From the NCBI GenBank assembly GCA_014529385.2, contig CM043958.1, positions 74,889,169 through 74,953,168 of the forward strand: 64,000 bases of DNA, in the 5' to 3' direction. Position 1 is the first letter of the stretch; each line of letters opens with the position of its first letter. The translations under genes were made by a program, and so were the position numbers. This DNA comes from Adiantum capillus-veneris (taxonomy: Eukaryota > Streptophyta > Polypodiopsida > Polypodiales > Pteridaceae). The notes below the pieces were generated by a model, which saw only the letters and a program-made list of their open reading frames with translations, did not search any database and was not told the origin of the DNA. Below are positions 1-15,443 of the stretch, piece after piece.

Positions 1-2
1 AT

Positions 3-845
3 GCAGAAGTATGGATGGAGGCTATGGATGACTATTTCGAAGCTGCGAGAACTCAACCTGAGAACCAAACCATGCTTGCGATGTTCCGCTTGTCTGGTGA
101 TGCCAAGATCTGGTGGAAACAACATTGCAGGGACTTGGATATCAAGGGATCTTCCCAGTCATGGGAAGACATCAAGGCTGCTGTGATGGAGCGTTACTTA
201 CCACCTGCCTATAAAACTCTGAAGATGAACAAGTCCTTTTCCCTTCGGCAACTGAATTCATCTGTCAAAGAATATTATTCGAAGTTTGTCACTCTTTGGA
301 GATATGCTCCTAAGATGACATTGGAACAACAGGTAGCACAGTTCTGCCAAGGACTCATCGACCCCCTGAACAACCGACTAGAAGCTCTCAGGCCAGCAAC
401 TCTGCAAGATGCCTTGCTAAGGGTCAAATCGTTAGCTAAAGAGATTCAGAGGACTACCCAAGATAGTGAATACTATTTGTCAAAGAGGGCCAGGACAGAC
501 AACTGGAGTAACAGACCAATCAACCCTGCATACGACCATCGTCCGGTAGTAGCTACTACGGCAGCTACTGAGTTTCCCAACATAAGATGCTTTGAGTGCC
601 AGAAGTATGGACATTACAAAAGTCGATGTCCAAAAAGGATTTCCCAAACATTCGGTGCTAATAATGTACCTCTGAACGTCAACGGGCGACGTCAACCAAA
701 TGGAAGAGGAGGCCGAGGAAGAGGATACATAGGACAAGGAAGCGGAGCTTTCGCTAATGCCGCAGTGAGACAACCAACTGTGGGTGACGAAGCTGATGAG
801 AGAGAAACTCTGTATGCTGCAACTGCTAATCCTAGTGAGCAATAA
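3..845 (+). CDS. gag, 5'-partial, Ty3/gypsy
   Basis: Capsid/nucleocapsid protein of a gypsy-type LTR retrotransposon. The frame is open to the left edge, so the true start lies outside; the first internal Met is at 15. The N-terminal two thirds match the retrotransposon gag domain pattern (tryptophan pair around residue 33, then an F-x-x-x-Y stretch). A zinc knuckle CFECQKYGHYKSRC (CX2CX4HX4C) follows at about residues 192-205, then a Gly/Arg-rich tail typical of RNA binding. The frame is uninterrupted to a TAA at 843-845, unlike most coding blocks here. Protease, reverse transcriptase and RNase H should follow but are missing: only an integrase scrap lies downstream, so this is a deletion derivative. 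Confidence 0.85.
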   Translation, partial: AEVWMEAMDDYFEAARTQPENQTMLAMFRLSGDAKIWWKQHCRDLDIKGSSQSWEDIKAAVMERYLPPAYKTLKMNKSFSLRQLNSSVKEYYSKFVTLWRYAPKMTLEQQVAQFCQGLIDPLNNRLEALRPATLQDALLRVKSLAKEIQRTTQDSEYYLSKRARTDNWSNRPINPAYDHRPVVATTAATEFPNIRCFECQKYGHYKSRCPKRISQTFGANNVPLNVNGRRQPNGRGGRGRGYIGQGSGAFANAAVRQPTVGDEADERETLYAATANPSEQ

Positions 846-854
846 TTCAAGCAC

Positions 855-959
855 CAGGATCTCATCAAAGTTCAGCAGAATAAGACCCATAAAGCTAAAG
901 ACTATTCTATTATCAAAGGATATCTTTACTTTAGACAGAGGATATATGTACCTAAGTAG
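855..959 (+). pseudogene. integrase N-terminal scrap
   Basis: A 34-codon reading frame ends in a TAG and contains KGYLYFRQRIYVPK, the pattern seen just before the integrase zinc-binding domain of gypsy elements. It sits ten bases after the gag stop, so protease, reverse transcriptase, RNase H and most of integrase were deleted between the two. No further integrase sequence follows before the LTR-like start at 1028. Confidence 0.55.
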
Positions 960-1027
960 TTAGAGTAAAATTTACCCAGATGTATTCTTGAGATGAGGAC
1001 ATCTCAAATTTTTCACGTTGGGGAGGT

Positions 1028-1860
1028 TGTAAGGTCTCTAACCCCAACCAAAAAGAGCACCCTTGTACCATGAAATGTTCATAATGGAAAAAAAGTTACT
1101 ATTTTTAGCAGTTTTCCGAATTCTGTCAGTGCCATGATTTTTAGAATGTTATAAAGCTTCGAAATGTGAATTAAAATAATTTTTGTGAAAATTTTTCAAA
1201 TATAGTAAGTTTTTGGTCACCCGACCCGTCTAGTTTTGATTGTCTCGAAAATCTGCACCCGTACCCCGAATTTGAAAAAAATGCATTTTCGAACCCCGGG
1301 GGGGCTGCTAAATATGGCAGGTACTCGGTCCAGTACGCCTTAGTTAGAGCTCAGTATAGCAATTTACGGCATCAAAATCCGACTCGTATGACCCGTTTTA
1401 GCCTAAAACCAATTTTTCATAAAATTATCCGGGGAGGCCCGGGGCTGTGTGGGAACAGGTTCCAGCCCACTCCAGATCAGCTTTAGCAGCTAGGGGGAGC
1501 CCTCTTGCTTTGTGGGAGTCCTAGGAGAGTTTCCAAGCCAGCAGCTCAGTCTCAGAACTAGTTAACCAAGCCAACCTGACACTTGGTGGGCAGGGAACTT
1601 GACTTGCCATGCTTAACTGGAGAAGCTCCTAGATGCATTTAGCAACCCAGATCGATTTTCAGCTTGAGGAGGCCTATTTAAAGACCTGCACACACACACA
1701 CACGCGCACACACACATGCTCACACACACACACATGCTCACACACACACCTAGTACACACACACACACACCTACACACACCTTGGGGAGGTGCTGCCGGT
1801 ACACACACAGTTTTTGAAGGAGAAGCAAGGAGGGAGGTGCTGCCGAAATTCTCATCTTGA
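1028..1860 (+). repeat. putative 3' LTR (right end uncertain)
   Basis: A short purine tract (TTGGGGAGGT, 1018-1027) is followed by TGTAAGGTCTC, the usual layout of polypurine tract then LTR start. Another LTR-like segment at 20176 opens with the same eleven bases. No second copy of this LTR is in the window, so the right boundary is a guess; the gag start at 2605 limits it. A CA-rich microsatellite lies inside. Sequence between 1860 and 2604 is AT-rich and looks like an untranslated leader; I could not place a primer-binding site. Confidence 0.45.
1688..1781. repeat. (CA)n-rich microsatellite
   Basis: Imperfect CA repeat with interspersed ATGCTCA units. Apparent open reading frames through it on both strands are low-complexity His/Thr and Cys/Val translations and not genes. 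Confidence 0.9.
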
Positions 1861-2604
1861 GGATTCATTGGATTAGAAAAATCAGAGGATTCTCAGCCCC
1901 TAATCACGGTATTCATGGTTTAATTACTGCTCTTCTTAATTCTCATCTTTATTCTCCAAATTCCTTAGCTTCTATGCTTAATCCTGGCTATAATTCCCTA
2001 TAGCTGCTCTCTAAATCTCTGTAGCTATACTCCATCATCATTCAATTAGCTAAATTATGCAGCCATTCATTATCCTTAACCATGGATTAATGCATGATTA
2101 GGAAGGATTCTCTCTCTAGGCAGCATAGTTAATAAATTGTCAGTCAGTAATAGTGTAGATTTGATGAAATTCATTCTTTTACCACTCAATAGTGTTGTAA
2201 TTAAATTAGACTCAATATTCTCCCACATTAAAATGTGATTAAGGCTGAAAATTAATCCGTCATTAGGCCATTAAGAAGAGAATTTTATGTCACACATGCC
2301 TGCGGCAATTCTGCATCTTCATATTGCTCTAGGAAAATGAATGAGCTTGCTTACTTCATCTCTTTCGTGAATCAATTAGTAAAATTATGAATTTCTTAAT
2401 CATCTAAGCCAAGTAATTAACCTTAAAGCCAATTCCCATAGGGTAAGTAAGGAATTACCCATAAAATTGCTAGGTCTCGAAGGAAAAATCTAATCTCTTG
2501 CCTAAGGAGGATTCTTTAATAATTCTAATCTGCCATTTGGTTGTTATGATGCTCTCCGACTTTAGCTCTTTTCTTCAAGTTTATCATTTAAAGTAGTGAG
2601 TAAA

Positions 2605-2775
2605 ATGGCCCCGGTTAAGAGAACTCGCTTTGGTGGTGCCCACAACCACGAGGCGGGAACGAGCAATACAAATGGAAAAGGAAAATCTCCAATGGTCGAA
2701 CAAGCACCGGCCATCTCACGACTCAATGATGAAGAAATGGAAGAGGTAGATCACAGTTTTATTCAAGTTGTTTAA
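2605..2775 (+). pseudogene. gag N-terminus fragment, Ty3/gypsy
   Basis: A 56-codon frame begins MAPVKRTRFGG and ends at a TAA. It is basic, Gly/Asn-rich, then acidic, the usual start of a chromodomain-type gypsy gag, and lies after an LTR-like region and AT-rich leader, where gag should start. The gag core does not follow: after the stop come 1.1 kb without gag sequence, then the 3' end of pol at 3860. It probably belongs to a second, internally deleted copy of the element whose gag end is at 3-845. Confidence 0.5.
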
Positions 2776-3859
2776 TTTAACATTGCATGCGTTTAGCTAG
2801 GAATGAACATATCCCCAAACATGTTGGAGAAATCCGACGGAAACCTCGGCAATTGAATTCAGTTGTATATTAAAGTCTAAAGTAGGAAAGAAATGTTTGA
2901 TGGATATACTGTTTGCAATAGGAAAGAATGTCTGCTAGGGAAAATTTAGCTCGGCATGTTCATTCTATTTCCGATGTTGAATTAGTCATGAACCCCCTAC
3001 TGATCACAGGGGGCAGAGTTCCTGGTTAAGGGCTCTTGAATCCACGTCTGCTGGTTAAGCGGTGGATACCCACGACTGCTAGTTAAGCGGTGGGAACCCA
3101 TGTCTACTGGTTAAGCGGTGGGAATGTCCATGTCGTGCTTTCTATGCGGTGGACATACCTAGTTGTATGGGCAGCTAGGCGACAACGGGAGGAGTGAACT
3201 CTCGCTGGAGGGGGGATGTTGTACCTCCAGAACATTAGAACTTTTATGAATAAGTTTGAGTAGAAAATTTACTAGAACTCTGTCTTGGTGCTGTTTGCAA
3301 TACTGGTTGAAGGGCTGTATTAACGAACAATGTGATTCGGAATTAAACAAGGAATCTTTATGTTGAACAACCCTTGTGGTAGTAATTAGGTCACACAAAG
3401 AAGTGTGAGTGTGGGGGTGGAAAGTGGTGGCTTGGCTCAGGTTGCTAATGCCTACGAGATGGGTGGTCCCGATTGGTTGGGAACTCTCTATCCCCATAGT
3501 GCTTACTTCGATATTAGTAATACTCATTGCCCCTAGAGCGGTGAAATCTCGAGAGTATGTGCCTCTGAAACATGGGGAAAAAGGCACTCGAGGTTTCTCT
3601 CCTCTTGGAAGGTGGGTCTTAGGATCGCTACATAGGTTAAATCACGCTTCCCCTGCGAGGTAGACCTAGATCTCCTTGCTAGTAGGCTCGAACTCAATTC
3701 ACTTTGTGATGAGAGATCGTCCGCTAGATGAACGCAGACGACTTTGTTTGCTTCCGCTATAGATCTAGTGGCCACCAGGTTTACCATCAGATCCGTTGTT
3801 GTGATGATGGGGTGGGGACCTCACACAAGAATCCTATGGGACACCAAAACTACTATGCT
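2776..3859. other. noncoding stretch with short tandem repeat
   Basis: No coding block is recognised. It contains a three-copy 28-bp tandem repeat (3043-3128). GC content is higher than in the neighbouring AT-rich segments. It lies between a gag start and a pol end and replaces the missing body of the element, so it may be an unrelated insertion or an LTR piece. Confidence 0.4.
3015..3128 (+). repeat. 28-bp tandem repeat, three copies
   Basis: Units at 3043, 3071 and 3099 share the core CTGGTTAAGCGGTGG with one or two changes each. A more diverged fourth unit precedes at 3015. The period is exactly 28 bp. Confidence 0.8.
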
Positions 3860-4231
3860 AAGTTAGCAAAAAGGTATTATGGTCCCTTCCAGATTCTTTG
3901 ACCAATCAATGATATGGACTATCAACTCAAGTTGCCCAATCATTGGCTCATACACAATGCTTTGCATGTGAGCCTACTTAATCCTTACAAAGGAGATCCA
4001 CCTCAAGAACCGACTATTGAAGACCCACTGGAGATCAAGGACCAAGAAGAGGTGCTGCAGCTCGAGTCCATTCTCCGACATGAAGACAAGGTATTAAGAG
4101 GTGTTAAGACTATCCAATGATATCTTATTAAGTTTAAGAATTATCCTTTTGAATCTGCTAGATGGATGCAAGGCATACAATTAAAGGATAACCTAAACCT
4201 TGTCAATGCTTACAATGCTTCCCTAGACTAA
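3860..4231 (+). pseudogene. pol C-terminus with chromodomain, Ty3/gypsy
   Basis: The frame reads RYYGPFQIL near its start, the GPF/Y module that ends gypsy integrases, continues through HNALHVSLLNPYKG (the usual HxVFHVSxLKP-like segment), and ends in a chromodomain-like tail (about 4060-4180: ESILRHEDKVLR, then YLIKFKNYPFESARWM). Two in-frame stops interrupt it, after QIL and at 4118-4120. The tail places the element in the chromovirus branch, whose chromodomain directs integration to chromatin. The rest of pol is absent upstream. Confidence 0.75.
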
Positions 4232-5284
4232 AAAAATGTACAAATTGTTGAGATGTCGAGCTCTACACCTTGAGCTGGCATCCACTACGGGTCTTGGCCG
4301 CTTACGGCATTTACTCACTGGCGCGTTAGGTGACCGACACGGAGGATCTCTGCCAGTGATTCTACAGCTGGACTACACTTATAGTGCCAGCCTAGTACGC
4401 TTCTAGCGAGTTCACACTTAGTGACCGCATGTACATATGTGCTACTTTTCAGCTTTAGCACTTAGTCATTTTGTACTCTCTTTTCTGTGAAGAAGAAGAA
4501 GAAGCTTTCCATCTCTGTGTGCTTTGTTCTTGTCTTGTGTAGCTCTCTTGCATCCTCATTCTTTACACAAATGTCTAAAATGAAAAGTGTTTTTGTCTTA
4601 TAAGACTCTCTTTTTCTTTATTGTGCACAAATTTTAAGTAGTATGCATGCTTAGAATCAAGTTTGCGTAGACGACGTCTCCCAAACACCAAGTAGAGCTT
4701 GTCCCTCTACTAAGGAATATTGATCGGACTAATGTGCAGACATGCTTGCGGTAGCTTAGGCTCTCAAGCGCCAAATGGATCAGTCATCCATTCTGGAACG
4801 ATGTCGTAAGGTAAGATAGGGATCCTCTACCTGCTAGAAAAAGGACTAATGAATAGGATTTATCTTCTCTAAGTCGAGGACGACTATGATTTCAAGAGAG
4901 AGGTAACGTCATAATAACTAATATCTAATTCTCCTAAATGATTTTCTCATGTTAAACTGATCATTTAATTTGGGGAAGTTCTAGGGGAGAAAAAGCTAGA
5001 ATATTGGTTAAGCTGACAGACCGGCCACAATCGGGATCCAAAGGAGGGAAAATAGGGATCCAAAGGGGGGGCAATCTGCAAAAGAGAAATGTGCAACAAT
5101 GGGCTCCAAGGAACTTAAGGTTCATCCCATTAAGACTTCCAAAATTCTAAGGTTCCAAAATCAAAAGGTAAGTCCAAATGGTCAAGCTTAGTGGAACTAG
5201 ATGCTTTATGTGTGTACAAAAAAGTCTTCAAGACTCCTACATAGGAGGGGACGGACCCTGTAAGTATGGGATGAGAGACACACA

Positions 5285-5334
<50 letters not shown>

Positions 5335-6654
5335 GGCTCCCTTTACACAAAGGGAATAGGGGACACATGTCAGCTCCCTAGCCCAATTGCCCACAAGGTG
5401 CACGCAAATCCAATTGGATGGCCATAGAGGTGGACCAATGAGAATTATGCTAGAGTAAAGGCTAGTTTAATTATTTAAAGACACTTGATAAAAGAACCAA
5501 TAAAAATTAAGCTCTCTAGAAGACTATTGGACAGTCTCCCAAGGGGTCCAATGAGCATTCAACAGCCGAATGGCTTGCCTAATTCCTATTGGCCAGAAGA
5601 CAAAGGGGTCCAATGAGAGTTTAGTTGCATTATTTAATAACCTAAAGCTCTCACAAAAGGGGAAAAGGGTACACATGTCACAAGGCTATCACTTATGCTT
5701 CTTAATTTTCATTGGCTAAGCTTTGAAGGATCCAATGGGGTGCTAGCATGAGTATTTTGCAAGAGGGGTCAACCAAGAGAGAGAGGGGGCTGATTTTGGC
5801 AAGGCATTATCACACACACACTCACACAATCTAATGTCTAGAGCAAGAATACTCTCTCTCTCCTTCTCAATCTTTAATGAAAAGCTCATCATCTACATCT
5901 ACTCCAAGCTTGTGAGAAGGGAGGCCTACACTAACAACTCTTGGCTTTCTAATGCAAACCAAGCTTCGATGCATGCTCATCTCCTTTGCCATGCTAATTA
6001 CTAAACTATGCTAAGCTTTTATGAGTGATTATGTGAGGAGATATACTTCTTTCTCGTAAAACTTCTTCTTACTCTCAATCTACTCTCATACCCCGCTAGC
6101 TCTCACCATCTTCAAAGGTGTGTGAGGTCTTGGGTCTGAGACCGTGAGGGAATTGATGTTGTATTCTATAAGTGTTTTCTTAGTGCTTGAAGCTTCCACC
6201 TTCATTGCACTAGCTAGTTATTGAAGGAACACAAAGAATTGTATTGTAAACTATCTCCCTTGATGGGGGAGATCTATAATACAAAGATTTTCAGAGGGGG
6301 GACGGGCTCCATGTAAATCCGGTCCTCAGCTGTTGTCAATAGCTTAATTTCTCTCTCTTTTGAAGTATCGTTCATGCCTATCTAGCTAGATGTTATGCTT
6401 TTTGTTGCTCTCTCCATCCAAGCACTCTTGCTATGCTAATTATGAATCTATGCTAATGAAATTCTCACTATGTTTATGATATTTTCTACTACACACAAGT
6501 TACTACGCCATTAAATGTTACATCATATGATACCTAACCTCTATGTGTTTGGATGTGGAGTAAGACACAAGGTTATTTTCTAATGCAATAGCACTCTAAC
6601 CATCACAATGAAACAATGGAGTCTAATAAATGTTAGGGTCTCTCAATAGAAAAG
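4232..6654. other. no gene seen; probable LTR/leader debris
   Basis: 2.4 kb without a recognisable coding block. The first part, directly after a pol stop, may be the 3' LTR of the chromovirus remnant, but no second copy is present to fix its ends. A (CA)n tract lies at 5279-5330 and a CT-rich patch near 5850. The short open frames are microsatellite or chance frames. Confidence 0.5.
5279..5330. repeat. (CA)n microsatellite
   Basis: About 25 CA units with one AA interruption near the left end. Confidence 0.95.
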
Positions 6655-7200
6655 ATAACCATATAGCTTCCTTGCTAGCACCTAAAACTGCAACATACTC
6701 TACCTATGTGATGGAAGACAAAGTGCAATCTCTGAGACATGATCTTGATGACATAGCTCCTCCAACAAATAGGAATATGTAGCCAGACATGGATTGTCAA
6801 ACTATCCATACATCCTACACAATCCACATCCAAGTAACCTACATGCATGCATCACTATATGCAAAGTATAAGCACTTTCTAGTTGTACCCTTGAGGTATC
6901 TCAAAATGAGCTTCATTAACTGCTAGTGATTCTTGCCAAGATTTTCCATGAATTTTCCAAACACTCTCACTACAAAAGCAATGTTTGGTCTGGTGGCTAC
7001 ATGGCATACATAAGACTGCCAAATGCCTAACAATATGGAACCTTTGCCATTTTCTCTTTCTTTGCATTGGATTTGGGAGCATAATTCTTGCCAATTTTTG
7101 CATATGTTGGCATTGGGATAGTCAATGTATAGCCTTCCCCCTACATAATAAAATGTTGCAAGACCTTTTGGATATATGTTTCCTTAGATAGCTTCAGTAT
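6655..7200 (-). pseudogene. copia reverse transcriptase end and RNase H relic
   Basis: Reading the minus strand from 7200 to 6655, pieces match the C-terminal reverse transcriptase and RNase H of Ty1/copia elements: LSKETYIQKVL, KMAKVPY followed by FGSLMYAM, then QSMSGYIFLFVGGAM and VEYVAVLGASKEAIWL. Canonical copia has SxxTSGYVF and EAEYxAxxxAxKEAxWL here. Several in-frame stops, many of the CAA/CAG-to-stop type expected from cytosine deamination, show it is dead. The catalytic half of reverse transcriptase and nearly all of integrase are deleted. Confidence 0.75.
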
Positions 7201-7269
7201 TCCATGTAAATGAGATACTCACACAAACTAAAATCAAAAGAGTTTAAGACAGGTAAGTAGCCCAAGCAT

Positions 7270-7745
7270 TAAAGTGGTTTCATTCCTTCCTGACTCATAT
7301 GCCCAAGCCGCTATACCACAACTCAATAAAAGGAATTTAAAATATAAATGGAATTCTCTTTCATAAAAGAGACATACAAAGAGGACAATGAACCAAAATT
7401 TTGGACTTTCAAAATGCCCAAATTTCCCTTACAAATCATCCATAAACCATTGCCAAAAACTATAGTATAGCCCAAATCATTAAGCTAACCTCTGCTGACA
7501 CTAAGCTCTTAGTCAACTTTGGCACATATCCACACCTCAAAGAATAACTTAGTGTTGTTACACATACATAATTTCACACCTCCAATGCCACGAATGTCAA
7601 GATGATACAAGTCACCTAGATTGACCAAACCATGCATACAAGCATAGCTAGAGAACCATTCCCTATGGGGAGTAGCATGGAAACTGGCACCTATGTCAGT
7701 GATCCAATTATATGCATAACACTCATCAAGTGTGTATTAAGCATC
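7270..7745 (-). pseudogene. copia protease and pre-integrase relic
   Basis: Minus-strand reading gives NWITDIGASFHATPHREWF near 7730-7670. This is the copia aspartic protease active-site region with the usual D-S/T-G-A-S changed to D-I-G-A-S. The frame then drifts and ends in LWYSGLGHMSQEGM near 7325, the GAG-pre-integrase zinc-binding motif (usually LWHxRLGHMS). The first zinc-ligand His is changed to Tyr. It is continuous with the gag relic at higher coordinates and the RT relic at lower ones. Confidence 0.75.
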
Positions 7746-7768
7746 TAGACTCAAATCAATATTGAATA

Positions 7769-8140
7769 TCAAGACATCTGATGATTGCGGTGTGTCAAGA
7801 GCAACCTTACTTGGTGGAGGCCCATTGGTGGAGGCCCAACTACATTGAGCTCCTCAATCTTTACATTGCTTTTAGGAGGGTCAAAATAAAAAATGGCTTT
7901 ATCCTTTTCACATTGCAAAATGCGACAATCTTTCTTCAAATGGCCTTTATTGTGGCAATGATAGCATCTCATTTTTTGCACAGCACGTCCATGACTATTG
8001 CTACGAGCATTCTTGCAATCTTGTGATTGATTGAGATGATGACTATGACCTCTTTGCCTTTGATAACCATCACCAGCCATATATGCATCACCATGCCCAC
8101 TAGTGTGAAGAGACTGACATCTAATCTCTTTCATGAGCAA
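7769..8140 (-). pseudogene. copia gag C-terminus with zinc knuckle
   Basis: A 123-codon minus-strand frame contains CYHCHNKGHLKKDC (CX2CX4HX4C) in a His/Lys/Arg-rich context, typical of the nucleocapsid part of Ty1/copia gag. The protease relic follows immediately downstream on the same strand, the canonical copia order. Still open, although the neighbouring gag core is broken. Confidence 0.8.
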
Positions 8141-8149
8141 ATCATTAGT

Positions 8150-8620
8150 AACATCATTGAAAATAATCTTTCCCTTAGGGAAGAAGTTACTAATGACATG
8201 TTAAATGTGTCCCACAATGAAGGAAAAGAACATAGCAAGACAATGTCTTTCATTTCATCATCAAAATCGAGTCCCTTAGATGTAATCTGCAAAAACAAGC
8301 TGTTGAACTCATGCAGTGTGAACTAACACTACTGCCCTCTTTCATGTTCAAATGCATGAGCTTTTTCATAAGAAAACTTTTGTCAAAGCCACCCTTGCCA
8401 TCTCATGCTTAGCATGATGACTCCCTTAATTTCTTTGTAGTGGTGTTATCCATAATGGTAAAGAAAATAGACTCACCAAGGTACAAGGCCTTTCTTGAAC
8501 AAACCATTAAGCATATTTTTCTTCCATGTCATGAATTTTGTGCCATAAAACTTCTTGATATAGTACTCTTCTTTCTCTAAAGATCCAACCATAAATGACA
8601 AGAGAAAATGCAAGAGAGTG
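8150..8620 (-). pseudogene. copia gag core relic
   Basis: Minus-strand fragments in shifting frames resemble the copia gag core: KKFYGTKFMTWKKNM, then GLDFDDEMKDIVLLCSFPSLWDTF (canonical form has LLxSLPxSW). Frameshifts and stops are frequent. It abuts the zinc-knuckle frame downstream. The start of the element (LTR and primer site) should lie at higher coordinates but was not identified. Confidence 0.65.
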
Positions 8621-10008
<1,388 letters not shown>

Positions 10009-10043
10009 GTGATCTTTTGTTGTTGGAACCGTTTCTCTGTTTA

Positions 10044-10046
10044 TGT

Positions 10047-10078
<32 letters not shown>
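10044..10078. repeat. (CA)n microsatellite
   Basis: About 17 CA units, 38 bp after the CT tract. Confidence 0.95.
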
Positions 10079-12667
<2,589 letters not shown>

Positions 12668-12812
12668 AGCTATGTTTCATGAGCCGTCTGTACCTTCTCC
12701 TTAAGAAACTCAAGCTCTACATTTGCAGGGCCAAATATTGCACCTTTAACCTCTTTCATATTCCACCCAAAGTAAACTTTATTGGACCTCTTCTTGGCGT
12801 ATAAACCGCATT
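12668..12812 (-). other. unassigned protein-like stretch
   Basis: Minus-strand reading gives about 45 stop-free residues including VYFGWNMKEVKGAIFGPANV and then LEFLKEKVQTAHET. Composition looks like real protein rather than chance. I do not recognise it. It lies downstream (minus strand) of a decayed initiator-Met primer site at 12984-12999, so it could be a leader or gag piece of an unclassified copia element or a captured gene fragment. Confidence 0.3.
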
Positions 12813-12983
12813 AGCCATACACATACACTGCTACCTGCCTGCCTAGGATCTTTGTAGCTGCTCTTGATCTTTGTCCTACCTCTGCTAGACTTCACATACT
12901 TACCCGTGCCATTTTCTATGGTCAACCAACTTTTGTTGCACCAACGTGAGTGGAAGAGTTGATGATGCCATTTATTCTTATTG

Positions 12984-12999
12984 AAACTCTAATACCACT
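12984..12999 (-). promoter_or_regulatory. decayed tRNA-iMet primer-binding site
   Basis: On the minus strand the sequence is AGTGGTATTAGAGTTTC. The plant copia primer site is TGGTATCAGAGC; ten of twelve positions match and both differences are C-to-T. The preceding minus-strand bases end in CTACA, a plausible LTR terminus. The LTR itself (above 13000) has no second copy here. Confidence 0.45.
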
Positions 13000-13000
13000 T

Positions 13001-15443
13001 GTAGTGTGTGCATGGATGCGTGCCTGTGGGGAAGGGGGAGAAGCAAGATCATAGTGTTTGGGTGCAATATAGAGTGAGGATAACTCTTAACCCTCTAGCT
13101 AACATCAGAGTCTAGCTACAACCAAAATGTAACATTTTTATTCTTTTTGCGCAATCTCGACATCTATAGCCTTAAGCCTTAGTAATTCATTGATTTTTGA
13201 ATTTAATTTGTAAGTAATATGTGAGTATGAGCCCGACAAAGTGGGGCTACATGTTTTGAGATTGTATCTATGAAATCCCAGCCTATAACAGAGTCAAACA
13301 CTCTTCTCATTTTTGACCCAAAACCTTTGGCTAAGATCTAGAATTCAACTTTTGTAAAGCCTAAAGGAGTTCTTTTTGGATAGTAAGCATTACAACGTTT
13401 TTGCAGAGCACTGTGTACTCTCTTGTTATATTCTCCAGATCATAACTCCCTAGTGTCTATTTGAAGTGCTATTAGATTTATCACATTCACCTGTGAAAGT
13501 TCTTCGCAACATTCTGCTTTTCTCGCGATAAAACTATGTTTTGGATGTAGCTAAACTCCTCCTTAATATGTTCATAACTTAGGATTTACATAACAAAACT
13601 GTAATTTATGCAGTAGAGGGTGGTAGGGCATCATTGCTAAGCTCTATAGTGCATTCAAGGCTAAAAGCAATTAGGTAAAATTTGCCTTGTAGATAATAAG
13701 CGTGATTTTGGCGAATGGTTGAGAGGGGTATTTGAGGATATGGACATGTGTCTATAGATGCTTCCTATCCATCCTATAAGTTTTGTGTCATTTGGACTTC
13801 ATTTTCTTGGTGAATCAATAAGGTTTGCTTGTAGTATAGTAGTTAGCATTTGTTTCTTGACATGAAGTTGAGTGTTGTTTTGAGTAGTGTGTTTTTGGAG
13901 AGTGTAAAAACCTCTCGTAGCCTCCATGCACTAGTCAAGTTGAATCTGTCTCACAATATGATATCTATGTTTTTGGTTCTCACTATCACTACAGTAATAT
14001 AGTGAGTCTTAGCAATCCAAGAGCCCCACATTTTGGCTCCATTGATGGGGATGAGGTCAACTAAACTAGGAAAAAACCTCAGTGCTTAGTAGCATTGTGA
14101 GAGACTTCCTCTAGGTTTGCCTCGAGTACAAAAGAAAACTTTAGAAACCGCACAGTCGAGGTGTGTCTACTTTGATTGTGTAGAGGTATCTTGAGAGTAG
14201 TCATACTTGCCTAGGACCTTTAGGCTTAGATTAGGTTGATTTTGAGAGGTTGATAGCTTGGACTATGTTAGAGTTTGAGGATTGGCGCTCTTTTTAAAAA
14301 TAAAGAAACAAAGAAAACCAGTGTGGGGGGATTCTTTCCACTATCTTTTGTCGATTTGATTATGAGTAGGGTAAGTAAGAGGAAGGTTCTCGATCTATGT
14401 CACTCTCTAAATAGTCATTTGTGAAGTTGTTTCCAAAATTTCTAGTGTCTTCATGTACAAGGCTCATAAGGTGAGTGCAAAGCATCAAAACAGCATGTAT
14501 GGTCAACATTGATCTCAAAAAGGCTGTAGCAGCTAGTTAATAAGTCAGAAATCAATTTTCAAGAAAAATTTCAAAGTTCGGCAAAAAATGGACTTATTAT
14601 CTCCGTGTGTGATAAATGCATGTAAATGTGAGTCTTGTTGACCAAAAGTACCAACAATAGGCTGCATAAAACCTGAATGCCATCAAAGTTCCAAACAAAT
14701 GAAGATTTTGACATGCAAATAATAGACGCTTTCTTTCTCGGACGTGAAATTGAACATTTTTCACTTCCACATTTATTTAAAGGTGATATTGCAACACTTT
14801 TATGAAGGCTCAAGATATTATAGTTCCATTTGGAGACAAATTGGGCCAAAACACTCTTCACTCTGAGCACATACAACTGTGAGAAGTGAGAGTGTGGGAA
14901 ATACTTGCAAAGTTGGGCACCTAGATAATAAAATAAAAGTTTTGTTCATTTGTCAACTCCACAGGCATCAACATAGTGTATTAAGACCTTGATTCAAGTT
15001 TGGTAGCATTTTGGAGTTGTAAGCTTCCAGATAGGCCTAGAAATCACTGGAAAAAAACTATACATATATAATTTGCCCTAGGATCTTGAAAACTGAACCA
15101 AACTCCATTAGGGTTGATGTGCTACTTGTTTAAGGTGTAATATCCAATGCAAGCCAAAAAATCTCAAAACAGTCCTCATTCTGACCCTAGAGATAATAAT
15201 TGCACTTAATATCTCCTACCCCAAAAGATTAACTTTTGGACACTAGGTAGTAATAGAGTACCTAGGAGGAGTTTAAATGAATTGGACACAATTTGATTTG
15301 CATGACCACTAGATTTGGACACCACGTGACTTGCATGACCGCTAGATTTGCATATGAAACTCCCACACATACAAACAGTTGGGAGATTGAGCTAAATTGG
15401 TCCCAAAAATTGCAAAACCTCATTCAGGGGTTACTGTATATAT
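13001..15443. other. no gene seen; AT-rich LTR-like debris
   Basis: 2.4 kb without a recognisable coding block. One possible landmark is a decayed tRNA-Asp-type primer site at 14034-14052, which would make the stretch before it an LTR and the stretch after it a leader of a gypsy element. No paired repeat was found by eye. Confidence 0.35.
14034..14052 (+). promoter_or_regulatory. possible decayed tRNA-Asp primer-binding site
   Basis: TGGCTCCATTGATGGGGAT compared with the plant tRNA-Asp complement TGGCGCCGTTGCCGGGGAT differs at four of 19 positions; three are at CpG sites and are C-to-T or G-to-A type changes. The preceding bases CCCCACA could end an LTR. Weak without a paired LTR. Confidence 0.3.

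Noticed and set aside
4232-4560. Solo LTR after the chromodomain
   Set aside because: Position is right for a 3' LTR, but no paired copy or clear TG...CA ends could be found, so only the general note is kept.
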